From Rhodobacter sp. (GTDB lineage: Bacteria > Pseudomonadota > Alphaproteobacteria > Rhodobacterales > Rhodobacteraceae), in assembly GCA_030065095.1 (NCBI GenBank), contig JASJDP010000014.1, positions 62,001 to 126,000 of the forward strand: a stretch of DNA of 64,000 bases. Reading direction: 5' to 3'. The position numbers were made by a program, and so were the translations under genes. The notes under the pieces are model-generated. The model was not told where the DNA came from. It ran no database searches and was given only the letters and a program-made list of their open reading frames with translations. Shown here in pieces: positions 46,283 to 57,253 of the stretch. How positions within the stretch are numbered: the stretch's first letter is position 1; every line of letters starts with the position of its first letter.

Positions 46283-46328
46283 GCAAGGGATTTCGAAATC
46301 CCTTGCGCAAAGCCCTTTCAAGGGCTTT
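46283..46328 (+). terminator. Two tandem palindromes after pcaG (attenuator or repeat)
   Basis: A 24-bp perfect palindrome (half GCAAGGGATTTC, 46283-46306) is followed by AAAGCCC/GGGCTTT arms (46309-46328) ending in a short T-run. The first belongs to the AT-centred palindrome family. They begin 5 nt after the pcaG stop, while the operon continues 35 nt later, so partial termination is the likely effect. Confidence 0.6.
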
Positions 46329-46362
46329 TGTGCCCCGAAGCCGCCGCAGCGCGAGAGATCCC

Positions 46363-47193
46363 ATGACCAAACCCTGCATCATCTGCGTCGCCATCACCGG
46401 ATCGGTCCCGCGCAAGGAAGACAATCCCGCCGTCCCGATCAGCATCGAGGAACAGGTGGAATCGACCCAGGCGGCCTTCGAGGCCGGCGCCGCGATCGCG
46501 CATTGCCACGTTCGGCTGGAGGACGGCACGCCAACCTCGGATCCCGACCGCTTCGCCCGCCTCAAGGAAGGGCTCGAAACACATTGCCCCGGCATGATCA
46601 TCCAGCTGTCCACCGGCGGGCGCTCGGGCGCGGGCACCGAGCGCGGCGGCATGCTGCCCTTGAGGCCCGATATGGCCTCGCTCACCGTGGGGTCGAACAA
46701 TTTTCCCACCCGGGTCTACGAAAACCCGCCCGACCTCGTGGATTGGCTCGCCGCCGAGATGCAGGCCTACGACATCAAGCCCGAGATCGAGGCCTTCGAT
46801 CTGTCCCACATCGTCCATGCCGCGAGGATGGCGCAGGACGGGCGGCTGAAGGGCCCGCTTTACGTGCAATTCGTGATGGGCGTGAAGAACGCCATGCCCG
46901 CCGACAAACCGATCTTCGATTTCTACATCGAAACGCTGAACCGGCTGGCCCCGGATGCCGAATGGTGCGGGGCGGGCATCGGGCCGAACCAGATCGTGAT
47001 GAACGAATGGTGCGTCACCCGGGGCGGCCATTGCCGGACCGGGCTGGAAGACAACGTGCGGCTCGACCGCCACACGCTGGCGCCGTCGAACGCCGCCCTG
47101 GTCGAGCGCGCGGTGGCGGTTTGCCAAAAGCATGACCGCCCGGTCGCCACGGTGCGCGAGGCGCGCGAAATCCTCGGGCTGCGGGCCGCCTGA
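46363..47193 (+). CDS. BKACE-family (DUF849) beta-keto acid cleavage enzyme
   Basis: A 276-aa zinc enzyme of the beta-keto acid cleavage family, which splits a 3-keto acid with acetyl-CoA into acetoacetate and a new acyl-CoA. Landmarks are AGAAIAHCHVRLEDGTPTSD (metal His pair HCH), IIQLSTGGRSGAG, GSNNFP, KPEIEAFDLSH and MNEWCVTRGGHCRTGLEDN. Sitting between pcaG and pcaB it is well placed to act on beta-ketoadipate, which would give succinyl-CoA and acetoacetate and could replace PcaIJ/PcaF, none of which are in the window. That role is inference. ATG 46363 begins the domain; the longer frame adds hairpin sequence. Confidence 0.88.
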   Translation: MTKPCIICVAITGSVPRKEDNPAVPISIEEQVESTQAAFEAGAAIAHCHVRLEDGTPTSDPDRFARLKEGLETHCPGMIIQLSTGGRSGAGTERGGMLPLRPDMASLTVGSNNFPTRVYENPPDLVDWLAAEMQAYDIKPEIEAFDLSHIVHAARMAQDGRLKGPLYVQFVMGVKNAMPADKPIFDFYIETLNRLAPDAEWCGAGIGPNQIVMNEWCVTRGGHCRTGLEDNVRLDRHTLAPSNAALVERAVAVCQKHDRPVATVREAREILGLRAA

Positions 47194-47194
47194 G

Positions 47195-48523
47195 ATGCCG
47201 GCCTCGGCCTTCGACAGTGCGCTCTTCCGCGGGCTGTTCGGCGATGCCGAGGTCGCAAGGCTTTTTACCGACAGCGCAGAGCTGCGCGCGATGCTGCTGG
47301 TCGAGGGCGCCCTGGCGAAGACGCAGGGCCAGCTCGGCCTGATCCCGGAGGTCAGCGCCCAGGCGATCCACCGCGCCAGCCTCGAGGTGCAGATCGATCC
47401 CGCCGCGCTGGCCGGCGCAACCGCACAAAGCGCCGTCGTCGTGCCCGCGCTGGTCCGGGCGTTCCGCGACGCGATGAACGCCCCTGAACACGCGCAGCAC
47501 GTGCATTTCGGCGCGACCAGCCAGGATATCATGGACACCGGCCTGATCCTGCGGCTGCGCCAGGTGCTGGCACTCTGCGAGACCCGGCTGACCGGGGTCA
47601 TCCAGGCCTTGGGCCGGTTGGCGGCGGACCATGCCGCCCTGCCGATGGCCGCCCGCACCTATGGCCAGACCGCGACCGTGACCGGTTTCGGCGCCGTCGC
47701 GGCAAGCTGGGGCCAGCCGCTGCTCCGGCATCTCGATCGTCTGGACCGGGTCCGCGAGGATCTGCTGGTGGTCAGCCTCGGCGGCGCGGCCGGCACGCTG
47801 TCGGCGATGGGACCGCGGGGGCCGGAGGTCCGGGCCGCGCTGGCCGAGGCCCTGGACCTCGGCGATCCGGGCGGAAGCTGGCACAGCGAACGCGACCGGC
47901 TGGCGGCATTCGCCGCCTGGATGACCGGGCTGGCCGCATCGCTCGGCAAGATGGGCGAAGATCTTCTGCTTCTGACCCAAAGCGGCATCGGCGAGGTGCG
48001 CCTGCCGGCGGGCGGTGGATCGTCGACCATGCCGCAGAAATCCAACCCGGTTCAACCGTCGGTCCTGGTGGCGCTGGCCCGGCATCTGGCCGCGCTGAAC
48101 ACCTCGATGCAGGGCGCCGGCCTGCATCGCCAGCAGCGCGACGGCGCGACCTGGCTGTCCGAATGGCTGACCCTCCCGCAGATGTGCATCGGCCTGGGGC
48201 GCGCACTGTCCGTCGCGAAGGATCTTGGCACCGGAATAGCCCCCGACCCCGGCCGCATGGCCGCCGGCATCGATGACGGGCTTGGCCTGATCTACGCCGA
48301 AGCCCTGTCTTTCGCCTTGGCCGGTACCATGCCACGGCCCGAGGCGCAGGCCGCCGTCAAGGCGCTGTGCCGGGAGGCGCAGTCGACCGGCACGGCCCTG
48401 CCCGTCCTGGCGGCCGCCCGCTGGCCCGCGCTGGAACTTGCCGGTCTTTTTGCGCCCGAGGCCCAGCTTGGCACGGCGCCGGACGAGGCGCGCGCCTTTT
48501 CCGCCCGGGCGGCGGCGCTCTGA
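47195..48523 (+). CDS. pcaB: 3-carboxy-cis,cis-muconate cycloisomerase
   Basis: Lactonises 3-carboxymuconate to 4-carboxymuconolactone, the step between PcaGH and PcaC. A 442-aa member of the fumarase/aspartase superfamily, with VHFGATSQDIMDTGL, TYGQTATVTGFG and the signature GGSSTMPQKSNPVQP. ATG 47195 follows the BKACE stop by 1 bp; the frame from 47132 would overlap that gene. It closes the operon, which thus carries every step from 4-hydroxybenzoate to 3-oxoadipate. Confidence 0.94.
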   Translation: MPASAFDSALFRGLFGDAEVARLFTDSAELRAMLLVEGALAKTQGQLGLIPEVSAQAIHRASLEVQIDPAALAGATAQSAVVVPALVRAFRDAMNAPEHAQHVHFGATSQDIMDTGLILRLRQVLALCETRLTGVIQALGRLAADHAALPMAARTYGQTATVTGFGAVAASWGQPLLRHLDRLDRVREDLLVVSLGGAAGTLSAMGPRGPEVRAALAEALDLGDPGGSWHSERDRLAAFAAWMTGLAASLGKMGEDLLLLTQSGIGEVRLPAGGGSSTMPQKSNPVQPSVLVALARHLAALNTSMQGAGLHRQQRDGATWLSEWLTLPQMCIGLGRALSVAKDLGTGIAPDPGRMAAGIDDGLGLIYAEALSFALAGTMPRPEAQAAVKALCREAQSTGTALPVLAAARWPALELAGLFAPEAQLGTAPDEARAFSARAAAL

Positions 48524-48610
48524 AGCCTTCAGGTAACCTTCATTTCCCCGGACCGGGTTTTCCACTAAGCAAAGCACAGAAACGGACGGCACCCCGCCGG
48601 GAGGTTCCTT

Positions 48611-49408
48611 ATGCCGCTGACATCGACCTGCGCAAAGGTCTGTACCATCGCGGAAGAAGCCGGCCGACTTGCGCTGGCCTATTTCAACGAGCGAAGCCGG
48701 CTGAAGATCGAAACCAAGGGACCGCAGGATTTCGTCAGCCAGGCCGACCGCGCCGTCGAAACGCTGATCCGCGACCGGCTGTCCGAGGCCTTCCCGGACG
48801 ACGGCATCGTGGGCGAAGAGCATGCAGAAAGTACCGGTAGGTCGGGCTTTACCTGGGTCATCGACCCGATCGACGGCACCGCCAACTTCATCAACGGCAT
48901 CCCGGTCTGGTGCGTCGTTCTGGCCGGCGTCCGCGATGACCGAACCCGGATCGGTGTAATTCACGATCCCGTCCATGGCGAGACCTGGACCGCCGAGCAA
49001 AGCCGGGGTGCGGCGCTGAACGGCGCGCCACTCTGCCTTGCAGCCGGGGAAACCCTTGCCGACGGCACGGTCGGCATCGGTCTGTCTCGGCGTGCCGGCC
49101 CGGAGCGTGCCGCGGACCTGATCCGCGCCGTCCTGCGGTCGGGCGGGATGTTTACGCGCAACGCCTCGGGTGCGCTGTCGCTGGCCTATGTCGCCAGCGG
49201 GCGGCTGATCGGCTTTGCCGAGGCGCATATGAACGCCTGGGACTGCCTGGCGGGCCAGCTGATCGTGGCCGAGGCCGGCGGGCGGATCGAGGATCAGGGC
49301 GCCGATGCGATGCTTGCGCGGGGTGGCCGCGTCGTGGCGGGTGCACCGGGCGTTTTCGAAGAGCTGCTGGTCCTGGCTGACGCCGCGTTCAGCGTTGAGA
49401 TGAACTGA
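48611..49408 (+). CDS. Inositol monophosphatase-family phosphatase
   Basis: A 265-aa Mg-dependent phosphatase with the full motif set: GPQDFVSQAD, GIVGEEHAE (Glu), WVIDPIDGTANFINGIP (Asp-Pro-Ile-Asp-Gly-Thr) and WDCLAGQLIVAEAGG (Asp). It hydrolyses small phosphate monoesters. Located directly upstream of the ugp importer in the same direction, it may act on glycerol-3-phosphate, glycerophosphodiester products or inositol phosphates; members of the family next to ugp genes are seen in other alphaproteobacteria, but the substrate is unproven. GGGAGG precedes the ATG. Confidence 0.88.
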   Translation: MPLTSTCAKVCTIAEEAGRLALAYFNERSRLKIETKGPQDFVSQADRAVETLIRDRLSEAFPDDGIVGEEHAESTGRSGFTWVIDPIDGTANFINGIPVWCVVLAGVRDDRTRIGVIHDPVHGETWTAEQSRGAALNGAPLCLAAGETLADGTVGIGLSRRAGPERAADLIRAVLRSGGMFTRNASGALSLAYVASGRLIGFAEAHMNAWDCLAGQLIVAEAGGRIEDQGADAMLARGGRVVAGAPGVFEELLVLADAAFSVEMN

Positions 49409-49560
49409 CTATTGCCTTGAAATATATATGGAGTTCCTGCCGGAATGCTCGGACGGGCTGCACGGTGGCATGTCTTTTTCGCTGGCCAAGTCCGTCATCT
49501 AGGAGTTACGCTTGCGGCATAACGACAAGAAACGATCGAAATAGACTCAGGGAGCTGACC

Positions 49561-50871
49561 ATGAAACTGAAAACCCTTCTCGGCACGGTAGCCTCGTCAC
49601 TCGCGCTGGCCACCGGGGCTTATGCGCAGACCGAAATCCAGTGGTGGCACGCCTTCACCGGCCGCTTGGGCGACCTGCTCGCCGAGCAGGTGGAGCAGTT
49701 CAACGCCAGCCAGTCCGACTACAGGGTGGTGGCCAGCCACAAGGGCAACTACTCCGAGACGCTGAATGCCGGCATCGCGGCTTTCCGCGCGGGCGAGCAG
49801 CCGCATATCCTGCAGGTCTTCGAGGTCGGCACCGCCACGATGATGGCCGCCGGCGGCGCGATCAAGCCGGTCTACGAGGTGATGGGCGAGGCGGGCGCCA
49901 CCTGGGACCCCGACGGCTATATCGGCCCGGTGAAGGGGTACTATACCACCACCGAGGGCGACATGCTGTCTCTGCCCTATAACTCGTCGACCCCGGTTCT
50001 CTACGTCAACCGCGATCTCTTCACCCAAGCCGGCCTCGATCCGGATATGGACCTGTCGACCTGGCAGAATGTGGGCGAGGCGCTGGACGGGCTGAAGGCC
50101 GGCGGCGTGAACTGTCCGCTGACCACCGCCTGGCAAAGCTGGGTGCATCTGGAAAACTTCTCGGCCTATCATGACATCCCCTTCGCCACCAAGGACAACG
50201 GGTTTGGCGGGCTCGACACCGAACTGGCCTTCAACGGTCCCGTGCAGGTGCAGCACATCCAGGCGATGGGCGACTGGGCGCAGGACGGCAAATTCTTCTA
50301 TGCCGGACGCCGCAACGAGGGCGGCGCCAATTTCCGCGGCGGCGAATGCGCGCTGTTCACCGAATCCTCGGCCGGTTATGCCGGTGTCAAGGCCCAGGCC
50401 GAGTTCGACTTTGAAATCCGGCCCCTGCCCTACTGGGAGGGCGTCGACGGGGCTCCGCAGAACACCATCATCGGCGGCGCGTCGCTATGGGTGATGCAGG
50501 GACACGAAGCCGAGGAATACGCCGCCGTCGCCGCGTTCCTGAACTTCCTGTCCTCGTCCGACATCCAGGCCGCCTGGCACCAGAACACCGGCTATCTGCC
50601 GATCACCATGGCCGCCGCGGACCAGACCAAGGCGGAAGGCTTCTATGACGCCAACCCGGGCACCGAAATCGCCGGCATGCAGATGATGGGCAAGGCCCCG
50701 ACCGGCAATTCCAAGGGCCTGCGCCTGGGTTCCTTCGACCAGATCCGCGGCATCATCGACGAAGAGCTCGAAGCCGTCTGGTCGGGCTCCAAATCCGCCG
50801 AAGAAGCGCTCGGCAGCGCCGTCGAACGCGGCAACGCCCTGCTGCGCCGGTTCGAACAGGCGAACGGCTGA
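49561..50871 (+). CDS. ugpB: Glycerol-3-phosphate-binding periplasmic protein
   Basis: Substrate-binding subunit of the glycerol-3-phosphate/glycerophosphodiester importer. 436 aa with a Sec signal (LLGTVASSLALATGAYAQ) and a family 1 binding domain beginning TEIQWWHAFTGRLGDLL; landmarks are FNASQSDYRVVASHKGNYSE, LPYNSSTPVLYVNRDLF and HQNTGYLPIT. GGGAG precedes ATG 49561; the frame from 49417 adds a non-signal stretch. Followed by ugpA, ugpE and ugpC in order. PhoB control is usual for ugp genes, but only a weak Pho-box-like sequence is seen upstream. Confidence 0.94.
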   Translation: MKLKTLLGTVASSLALATGAYAQTEIQWWHAFTGRLGDLLAEQVEQFNASQSDYRVVASHKGNYSETLNAGIAAFRAGEQPHILQVFEVGTATMMAAGGAIKPVYEVMGEAGATWDPDGYIGPVKGYYTTTEGDMLSLPYNSSTPVLYVNRDLFTQAGLDPDMDLSTWQNVGEALDGLKAGGVNCPLTTAWQSWVHLENFSAYHDIPFATKDNGFGGLDTELAFNGPVQVQHIQAMGDWAQDGKFFYAGRRNEGGANFRGGECALFTESSAGYAGVKAQAEFDFEIRPLPYWEGVDGAPQNTIIGGASLWVMQGHEAEEYAAVAAFLNFLSSSDIQAAWHQNTGYLPITMAAADQTKAEGFYDANPGTEIAGMQMMGKAPTGNSKGLRLGSFDQIRGIIDEELEAVWSGSKSAEEALGSAVERGNALLRRFEQANG

Positions 50872-50925
50872 TATCCATGGCGCGGCCCCGGCTCTGATCG
50901 GGGGCCGCGCTGACCCTGTCTTCCC

Positions 50926-51807
50926 ATGGAAAAGCGCGTCACCTTCAAGGGCTGGCTATTGCCGATGCTCCTGCTTTTGCCGCAGGTGATCATCACCGCC
51001 GTGTTTTTCTTCTATCCGGCGGGCCAGGCGGTCTGGCAGTCGCTCTTCATCCCCGACCCGTTCGGGCTCAAGTCGCAATTCGTCGGCCTTGGCAATTTCG
51101 AGTTCCTGCTGAACGACCCGTTCTACCGCGCGTCCTTTCTGACCACCGCGATCTTTTCGACCCTGGTCACGCTGGTCTCGATGGGCGTCGCCCTGTTCCT
51201 CGCCGTACTCGCAGACCGGCTGATCAAGGGCTCGGGCGCCTACCGGACCCTTTTAATCTGGCCCTATGCCGTCGCCCCGGCCGTCGCGGGCGTCCTGTGG
51301 CTTTTCATGTTCAACACCCGCGTCGGCGTGGTCAGCTGGTATCTCGGCCTTCTCGGCTACGACTGGAACCACGTCCTGAACGGCAACGAGGCCATGGGCC
51401 TCGTCGTCGTCGCCTCCGCCTGGGGGCGGATCAGCTATAACTTCCTGTTCTTTCTTGCCGGCCTGCAGGCGATCCCCCGCAGCGTGATCGAGGCCGCCGC
51501 CATCGACGGTGCCCGGTTCTGGACGCGGTTCCGCACCATCGTCTTTCCGCTGCTCTCGCCCACCACCTTCTTTCTGCTGGTGGTCAATATCGTCTATGCC
51601 TTTTTCGAGACCTTCGGCGTGATCCACACCATCACCTCGGGCGGCCCGCAGCAATCGACGACCATCCTTGTTTACAAGGTCTTCTCCGACGGCTTTGTCG
51701 GCCAGGACCTCGGGTCCAGCGCCGCGCAATCGGTTATCCTGCTGTTCGTCGTTGGTCTGCTGACCGTCGTCCAGTTCAAATATATCGAACGACGGGTGCA
51801 TTACTGA
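50926..51807 (+). CDS. ugpA: Glycerol-3-phosphate ABC permease
   Basis: First inner-membrane subunit of the importer, 293 aa with six predicted helices. Starts [20 protein letters not shown]; the EAA coupling loop is [20 protein letters not shown] and the C-terminal half has [18 protein letters not shown] as in UgpA. Its stop overlaps the ugpE start by one base (TGATG), so the two permeases are made in equal amounts. Confidence 0.94.
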   Translation: MEKRVTFKGWLLPMLLLLPQVIITAVFFFYPAGQAVWQSLFIPDPFGLKSQFVGLGNFEFLLNDPFYRASFLTTAIFSTLVTLVSMGVALFLAVLADRLIKGSGAYRTLLIWPYAVAPAVAGVLWLFMFNTRVGVVSWYLGLLGYDWNHVLNGNEAMGLVVVASAWGRISYNFLFFLAGLQAIPRSVIEAAAIDGARFWTRFRTIVFPLLSPTTFFLLVVNIVYAFFETFGVIHTITSGGPQQSTTILVYKVFSDGFVGQDLGSSAAQSVILLFVVGLLTVVQFKYIERRVHY

Positions 51808-52667
51808 TGCCCGGGCCCTCACATACCGGTATGGTCGAGAAACGCGGCGCCGGGCATTGGCTGTCCCATGCCGGCCTGATCCTCGGCGTGCTGATCATCG
51901 CCTTCCCGATCTGGCTGGCCTTCGTCGCCTCGACCGTGACAAACCAGGAAATCGTGCAGCCGCCGATGCCGCTCTGGCCCGGCGACCGGTTCTACGAAAA
52001 CTATTCCAACGCGCTGGTCTCGGGCATCAATGCTCCCGTCGCCAGGATGCTGATGAATTCCGCCGTGATGGCGCTCGGCATCGCGCTCGGCAAAATCCTG
52101 ATCTCGCTTCTCAGCGCCTTCGCCATCGTCTATTTCCGCTTCCCCGGGCGAAGACTGTTCTTCTGGCTGATCTTCCTGACCCTGATGCTGCCGGTCGAGG
52201 TGCGCATCGTGCCGACCTACGAGGTCGCCGCGAACCTCAACCTCTTGAACAGCTATTCCGGCCTGATCTTCCCGCTGATCGCGTCGGCGACGGCCACGTT
52301 CCTGTTCCGCCAGTTCTTCATGACCGTTCCGGACGAACTGGCCGAGGCCGCCCGCGTCGACGGCGCCCGGCCGATGCGGTTTTTCTGGGACATCCTGGTG
52401 CCGATGAGCCGCACCAACATGGCGGCGCTGTTCGTCATCCTCTTCATCTACGGCTGGAACCAGTATCTCTGGCCCCTGCTGATCACCACCGACCCGTCGA
52501 TGAACACCATCGTCATGGGCATCAAGCAGATGTTCCCGTCGGGCGACGATTACGCCGACTGGCCGGTGATCATGGCGACCTCGATTCTGGCGATGCTGCC
52601 GCCGGTGATCGTGGTGATCACGATGCAGAAGCTTTTCATCCGCGGCCTCGTGGACACCGAGAAATAG
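51807..52667 (+). CDS. ugpE: Glycerol-3-phosphate ABC permease
   Basis: Second channel subunit, 286 aa, six predicted helices. Key segments are [20 protein letters not shown], the EAA loop [20 protein letters not shown] and the terminal [14 protein letters not shown], typical of UgpE. A Met at residue 9 (MVEKRG) may be the true start, giving 278 aa, close to the family length. Followed by ugpC after 18 bp. Confidence 0.94.
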   Translation: MPGPSHTGMVEKRGAGHWLSHAGLILGVLIIAFPIWLAFVASTVTNQEIVQPPMPLWPGDRFYENYSNALVSGINAPVARMLMNSAVMALGIALGKILISLLSAFAIVYFRFPGRRLFFWLIFLTLMLPVEVRIVPTYEVAANLNLLNSYSGLIFPLIASATATFLFRQFFMTVPDELAEAARVDGARPMRFFWDILVPMSRTNMAALFVILFIYGWNQYLWPLLITTDPSMNTIVMGIKQMFPSGDDYADWPVIMATSILAMLPPVIVVITMQKLFIRGLVDTEK

Positions 52668-52685
52668 CCGGAGCCGAAACCGACC

Positions 52686-53696
<1,011 letters not shown>

Positions 53697-53932
53697 CCGC
53701 CCTCCGCCTTGGCTGACCGGCGGGCCGGCGCCGCGGTGTCCGCAAGCGCCACGGCATCCGGGAAAGCCGCGGCAGCACCCGTTCCCGCGCGCGAACGAAA
53801 CGCCCGAGCCTCCGGGGACCGTCGCGCGCCGCGCCACAATCAAACCTTGAGATTGCCGTGGCCATCCATGTTTGCACCCTAATCCTGCCGCACCCCCGGC
53901 TATTGTCGACAGCCGGGGGACACGGAGGAAGT

Positions 53933-54646
53933 ATGAAACTACTAACAATAACAGCTGCCCTCTTCCTTGGTTTCGGCGCACCGTCGATGGCGAAGGCGCA
54001 AGACGGGCCCAGTGGCGCGATGCAAGTCGACGGCTGGGAGGCGGTCGGCCGCCTGACCATGGCCGAACGCGCCATGTGCACCGGGGCGCTGATCGCGCCC
54101 GACATGGTGCTGACGGCGGCGCATTGCATGTACGACCCCTATAGCGGGCGGCCCGTCAAGACCGGCAGGATCCGCTTCGAGGCCGGCCTGACCGGCAACA
54201 CTGCCCAGGCCACCCGGGCGGTGACCGAGGTCGTCGTGCATCCCGGCTACCGGCATAACCACAACGGCCCCAACGACGCCGGCGTCGATCTGGCGGTCGT
54301 GAAGCTTTCCAAACCGATCGACGTCCGGCACATCCGGCCCTTCGTGACCGAGGCGAGCCCCGCGCGCGGCGACGCGGTCGGCGTGATCTCGTATACGCAT
54401 ATGCAAAAGACGATGCCGGTTTTGCAGCACCCCTGCGATGTGCTGGCGCGGCAGGGCGATGTTCTGGTGACCAATTGCGAGGTCGATTTCGGCGCCTCGG
54501 GCGCGCCGGTCTTCGCGGTTCAGGGCGGCGCGCGGCCCCGGCTGGTGTCGGTGATCTCGTCCAAGGCCGAAATGGGCGGCCGCCCGGTCTCGGTCGGAAC
54601 GATCCTCGACCGGGCGCTGCACGTGCTGCTGCAGCGCGCAGGCTAG
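53933..54646 (+). CDS. Trypsin-like (S1) serine protease, periplasmic
   Basis: A 237-aa chymotrypsin-fold protease with signal peptide (LLTITAALFLGFGAPSMAKA). The catalytic triad can be placed: His in MVLTAAHCMYD, Asp in DAGVDLAVVKL, Ser in VDFGASGAPVFA (a GxSGxP variant: GASGAP). Two Cys pairs (AMCTGALI/AAHC and HPCDVL/TNCEVD) probably form disulfides. GGAGG precedes ATG 53933. Such small secreted proteases trim periplasmic proteins; no substrate is suggested by the neighbours. Confidence 0.88.
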   Translation: MKLLTITAALFLGFGAPSMAKAQDGPSGAMQVDGWEAVGRLTMAERAMCTGALIAPDMVLTAAHCMYDPYSGRPVKTGRIRFEAGLTGNTAQATRAVTEVVVHPGYRHNHNGPNDAGVDLAVVKLSKPIDVRHIRPFVTEASPARGDAVGVISYTHMQKTMPVLQHPCDVLARQGDVLVTNCEVDFGASGAPVFAVQGGARPRLVSVISSKAEMGGRPVSVGTILDRALHVLLQRAG

Positions 54647-54651
54647 AGCGC

Positions 54652-54962
54652 GATGGGTTGTGAGTGAAGCGCAGGGTCAGGTGCTGGCCTGAAGCGTAAG
54701 TCGCTGATCAAGCATAAAGCCGGGTGATCGCCGACCCGCGGGGAGGTGATCCGGACCTGTGAACGGCTCGATTTATCCCGGCAAAGGCCGAACGACCTCA
54801 ACGCGATACGCAGCGTCAGCAAATCGCCTCCCCTCCGGGGCGGGTCGGCGATGGCGCGGCGGCCTTCGGCCTTGATTCCGCGCCGGGAACTGGCTCGAAC
54901 AGCAGCCTCAGGCCAAAACCGGTGGAACGCGGTTCCGTCAAAACGCATCCCGCGCTCGGGTA
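54652..54962 (-). repeat. Foldback intergenic repeat, family 1, copy B (~310 bp)
   Basis: Its reverse complement aligns with copy A at 35345-35660 over most of its length, including GGCGCGGAATCAAGG, CGCCATCGCCGACCCG, GGAGGGGAGGCGATTTGCTG, GAGGTCGTTCGG and GGGATAAA-CGAGCCGTTCA. The ends on the plus strand (GATGGGTTGTGAGTGA; TTCCGTCAAAACGCATCC) again look like imperfect inverted repeats. It fills most of the 438-bp gap between the protease and DUF427 genes; nothing else is seen there. Confidence 0.78.
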
Positions 54963-55084
54963 GAGCGGATGTCGGCACGGCCATCGGAGCCCCCTTGGCA
55001 TGGTGGCATTCCATATCCGCGGCGAATTGACATGGGACTGTCACCGCATAGCTGCTAGGTTAGTCCAGGACGAAGGAGACAGCC

Positions 55085-55426
55085 ATGGCCGACCATATCA
55101 CGACCCGCAAAGCCCCCGGCACCTGGGTGGTCCGCGCAGGCGGCGCCGTGCTGGGCGAGACGGCGAATGCGATCGAACTGACCGAGGGCAGCTACGACCC
55201 CGTCATCTACTTCCCCCGGGACGACATTGCCATGGCGTTCCTGGACAAGACCGACAAGACCACCCATTGCCCCTGGAAGGGCGATGCGAGCCATTACACC
55301 ATCGAGGCCAAGTCCGGCCCCATCGCGGACGCCGCCTGGAGCTACGAGACCCCGAAAGAGGGACTGGAAGCCATCGCCGGGCATCTTGCGTTCTATACCG
55401 ACAGGGTGACGGTGGAGGAGTTGTAG
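55085..55426 (+). CDS. DUF427-family protein
   Basis: A 113-aa small soluble protein of the DUF427 family. Family landmarks are [34 protein letters not shown] and [22 protein letters not shown]. The role is unknown; some members resemble the sugar-binding or redox-related CENP-like beta fold, but no reaction is proven. AAGGAG precedes ATG 55085. It stands alone and converges on the ClC gene. Confidence 0.88.
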   Translation: MADHITTRKAPGTWVVRAGGAVLGETANAIELTEGSYDPVIYFPRDDIAMAFLDKTDKTTHCPWKGDASHYTIEAKSGPIADAAWSYETPKEGLEAIAGHLAFYTDRVTVEEL

Positions 55427-55564
55427 CGAACCCCGCCCTCAGAGGATTTCGGGCAAACACCACGGCCAATACCACAAGGTTTCCGGCAAAACCTGCGCAA
55501 GGACAATCTGCTCAAGCGCCGCGAGGGTCGACGATGTTTTCGGTCCGGACGCGCCCCGTTTTCG

Positions 55565-57253
55565 CTAACTGTGCTCCTCCGCCGCCGTGGCCGCCAACGC
55601 CCGGTTGAACGCCTTGAGCGCGTCCACGTGGCTGAGCACGCCCAGGAGTTTCGCCGTCCGTCCGTCGCCCCACAACGCGACCACCGGAATGAACGACACC
55701 GCCGATCTGTCAAAGACCGGCATCGCGGCCTCCAGCGTTGACCGGGCGTCGACATAGACCCCCCGTTCGATCAGCTGCCAGCAGACACTTTCCTCCGGCG
55801 CGCCGGGTGCATCCATGGTGCGCATCACCTTGACGACCCGGACCATCGACAACAGATACGCCTGCGGTCCCGCGGCCACGTGCACGTTCCGACGTTCGAG
55901 CTGGGTAAGGAAGAACGACCGGGCGACGATCCGGCTGGCCAGCGCCGTCGACAGCGACACCGCCACCATCACGGCAAGCCCGGTCTGCCAGTCGCCGGTC
56001 AGTTCGAAGACGATCAACGTGGTCGAGATCGGCGCGCCGAGGACCGCCGCTGCAACCGCACCCATGCCTGCGAGGGCATAGAGCGTCTCGGCCCCCGAGA
56101 CCTCGGGGAAGGCCGCCGTCGCGATCATCCCGAAGGCCAGCCCCGTCAGGGCGCCGAGCATCAGCGAGGGCGAGAAAACCCCACCGCCCATCCGGCCCGC
56201 AATCGTGACCGCGACGGCCACGGTTTTCAGGATGGCAAAGATCACGGCCTCGTGCAGGATCAGCTTGCCCGTCAGTGCCGCGGATGTCGTCTCGTATCCG
56301 ACCCCGATGATATGCGGATAGAAGATCGCCAGTGCGCCCAGCAACGCACCGGCCAGCGCGGGGCGCAAATAGCGCGGGACGCGAAACCGCCTCTGCAGGT
56401 GCGTGCCGACGTCGTCCGCCCAGAAACTCGCCCGCATCAGCGCGACGGCCACCAGACCGCAGACCATGCCGAGCATCAGGAAGGCCGGCAACTCGACGTA
56501 GAACTCGAGCATGCTGGTTGCGGGCAGCGTGAATTCGGTGACGTCGCCGAAGGCCAGCCGATTGATCACGGTCCCGGCCGCCGAAGCGATGACGATGGGG
56601 GCGAAGGCATGCACGGCGAAGTGCCGCAGAATCACTTCCAGGGCAAAGATCGCCCCGGCGATGGGCGCGTTGAAACTGGCCGAGACCGCGGCCGCGACGG
56701 CACAGCCCAAAAGGTCGCGCCCGGTGACGCCGTCGGCCAGCAGCCGGTTCGACACCCAGGTCGAAATCAACCCGGCGATATGCACGACAGGCCCCTCGCG
56801 GCCCGTCGATCCGCCCGAACTGAGCGTGATCAGGGACGACAGGGCCGAGGCCAAACCCGCCCGCGTTTCCACCCGTCCATCGTGCAGCGCGGCCCCCTCG
56901 ATCACTTCCGCAACGCCGCGCAACCGCCCGTCCGGCGTGAACCAGTGCAGGATCAGCCCCACCGCCAGACCGCCGGCAACCGGGATCAGCAGGATCCAGA
57001 ACCAGGGCAGGGTTTCGGCAAAACTGTGCAGCAGATGCACGTCGTCGGTGCCGTAAAGCATCGCCTGAAGCGCCTCGATGCCCTTGCGGAACCACAGCGC
57101 GGCGAACCCCGCCGCCACGCCGATCAGAAGCGCGATGAACCAGAACTGTATCTGGCCAGGACCTTGGGTGCGCAACACCCGCCAGCCCGTGCGGCACATG
57201 CCGACGGCCTCGTCGAATTGCTGCGCGATCAGGGACCGGCTGGGCTCGCTCAT
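55565..57253 (-). CDS. ClC-type chloride channel/transporter with CBS domain
   Basis: A 562-aa inner-membrane ClC protein with 10-12 helices. Ion-path motifs are SSGGSTGREGPVVH (the gating Glu of GREGP) and GRMGGGVFSPSLMLG (GxFxP); a cytoplasmic CBS region follows the last helix (VDARSTLEAAMPVFDRSAV and VLSHVDALKAF), longer than the E. coli ClcA type. May exchange chloride or fluoride-like anions for protons, aiding pH or volume control. The gap to the divergent oxidase gene is only about 90 bp. The long opposite-strand frame across this gene is a shadow. Confidence 0.92.
   Translation of the reverse strand: MSEPSRSLIAQQFDEAVGMCRTGWRVLRTQGPGQIQFWFIALLIGVAAGFAALWFRKGIEALQAMLYGTDDVHLLHSFAETLPWFWILLIPVAGGLAVGLILHWFTPDGRLRGVAEVIEGAALHDGRVETRAGLASALSSLITLSSGGSTGREGPVVHIAGLISTWVSNRLLADGVTGRDLLGCAVAAAVSASFNAPIAGAIFALEVILRHFAVHAFAPIVIASAAGTVINRLAFGDVTEFTLPATSMLEFYVELPAFLMLGMVCGLVAVALMRASFWADDVGTHLQRRFRVPRYLRPALAGALLGALAIFYPHIIGVGYETTSAALTGKLILHEAVIFAILKTVAVAVTIAGRMGGGVFSPSLMLGALTGLAFGMIATAAFPEVSGAETLYALAGMGAVAAAVLGAPISTTLIVFELTGDWQTGLAVMVAVSLSTALASRIVARSFFLTQLERRNVHVAAGPQAYLLSMVRVVKVMRTMDAPGAPEESVCWQLIERGVYVDARSTLEAAMPVFDRSAVSFIPVVALWGDGRTAKLLGVLSHVDALKAFNRALAATAAEEHS

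Noticed and set aside
49492-49509. Pho-box-like sequence CCGTCAT-CTAG-GAGTTAC before ugpB
   Set aside because: The first half matches well but the second matches only about four of seven positions, so it is too weak to call.
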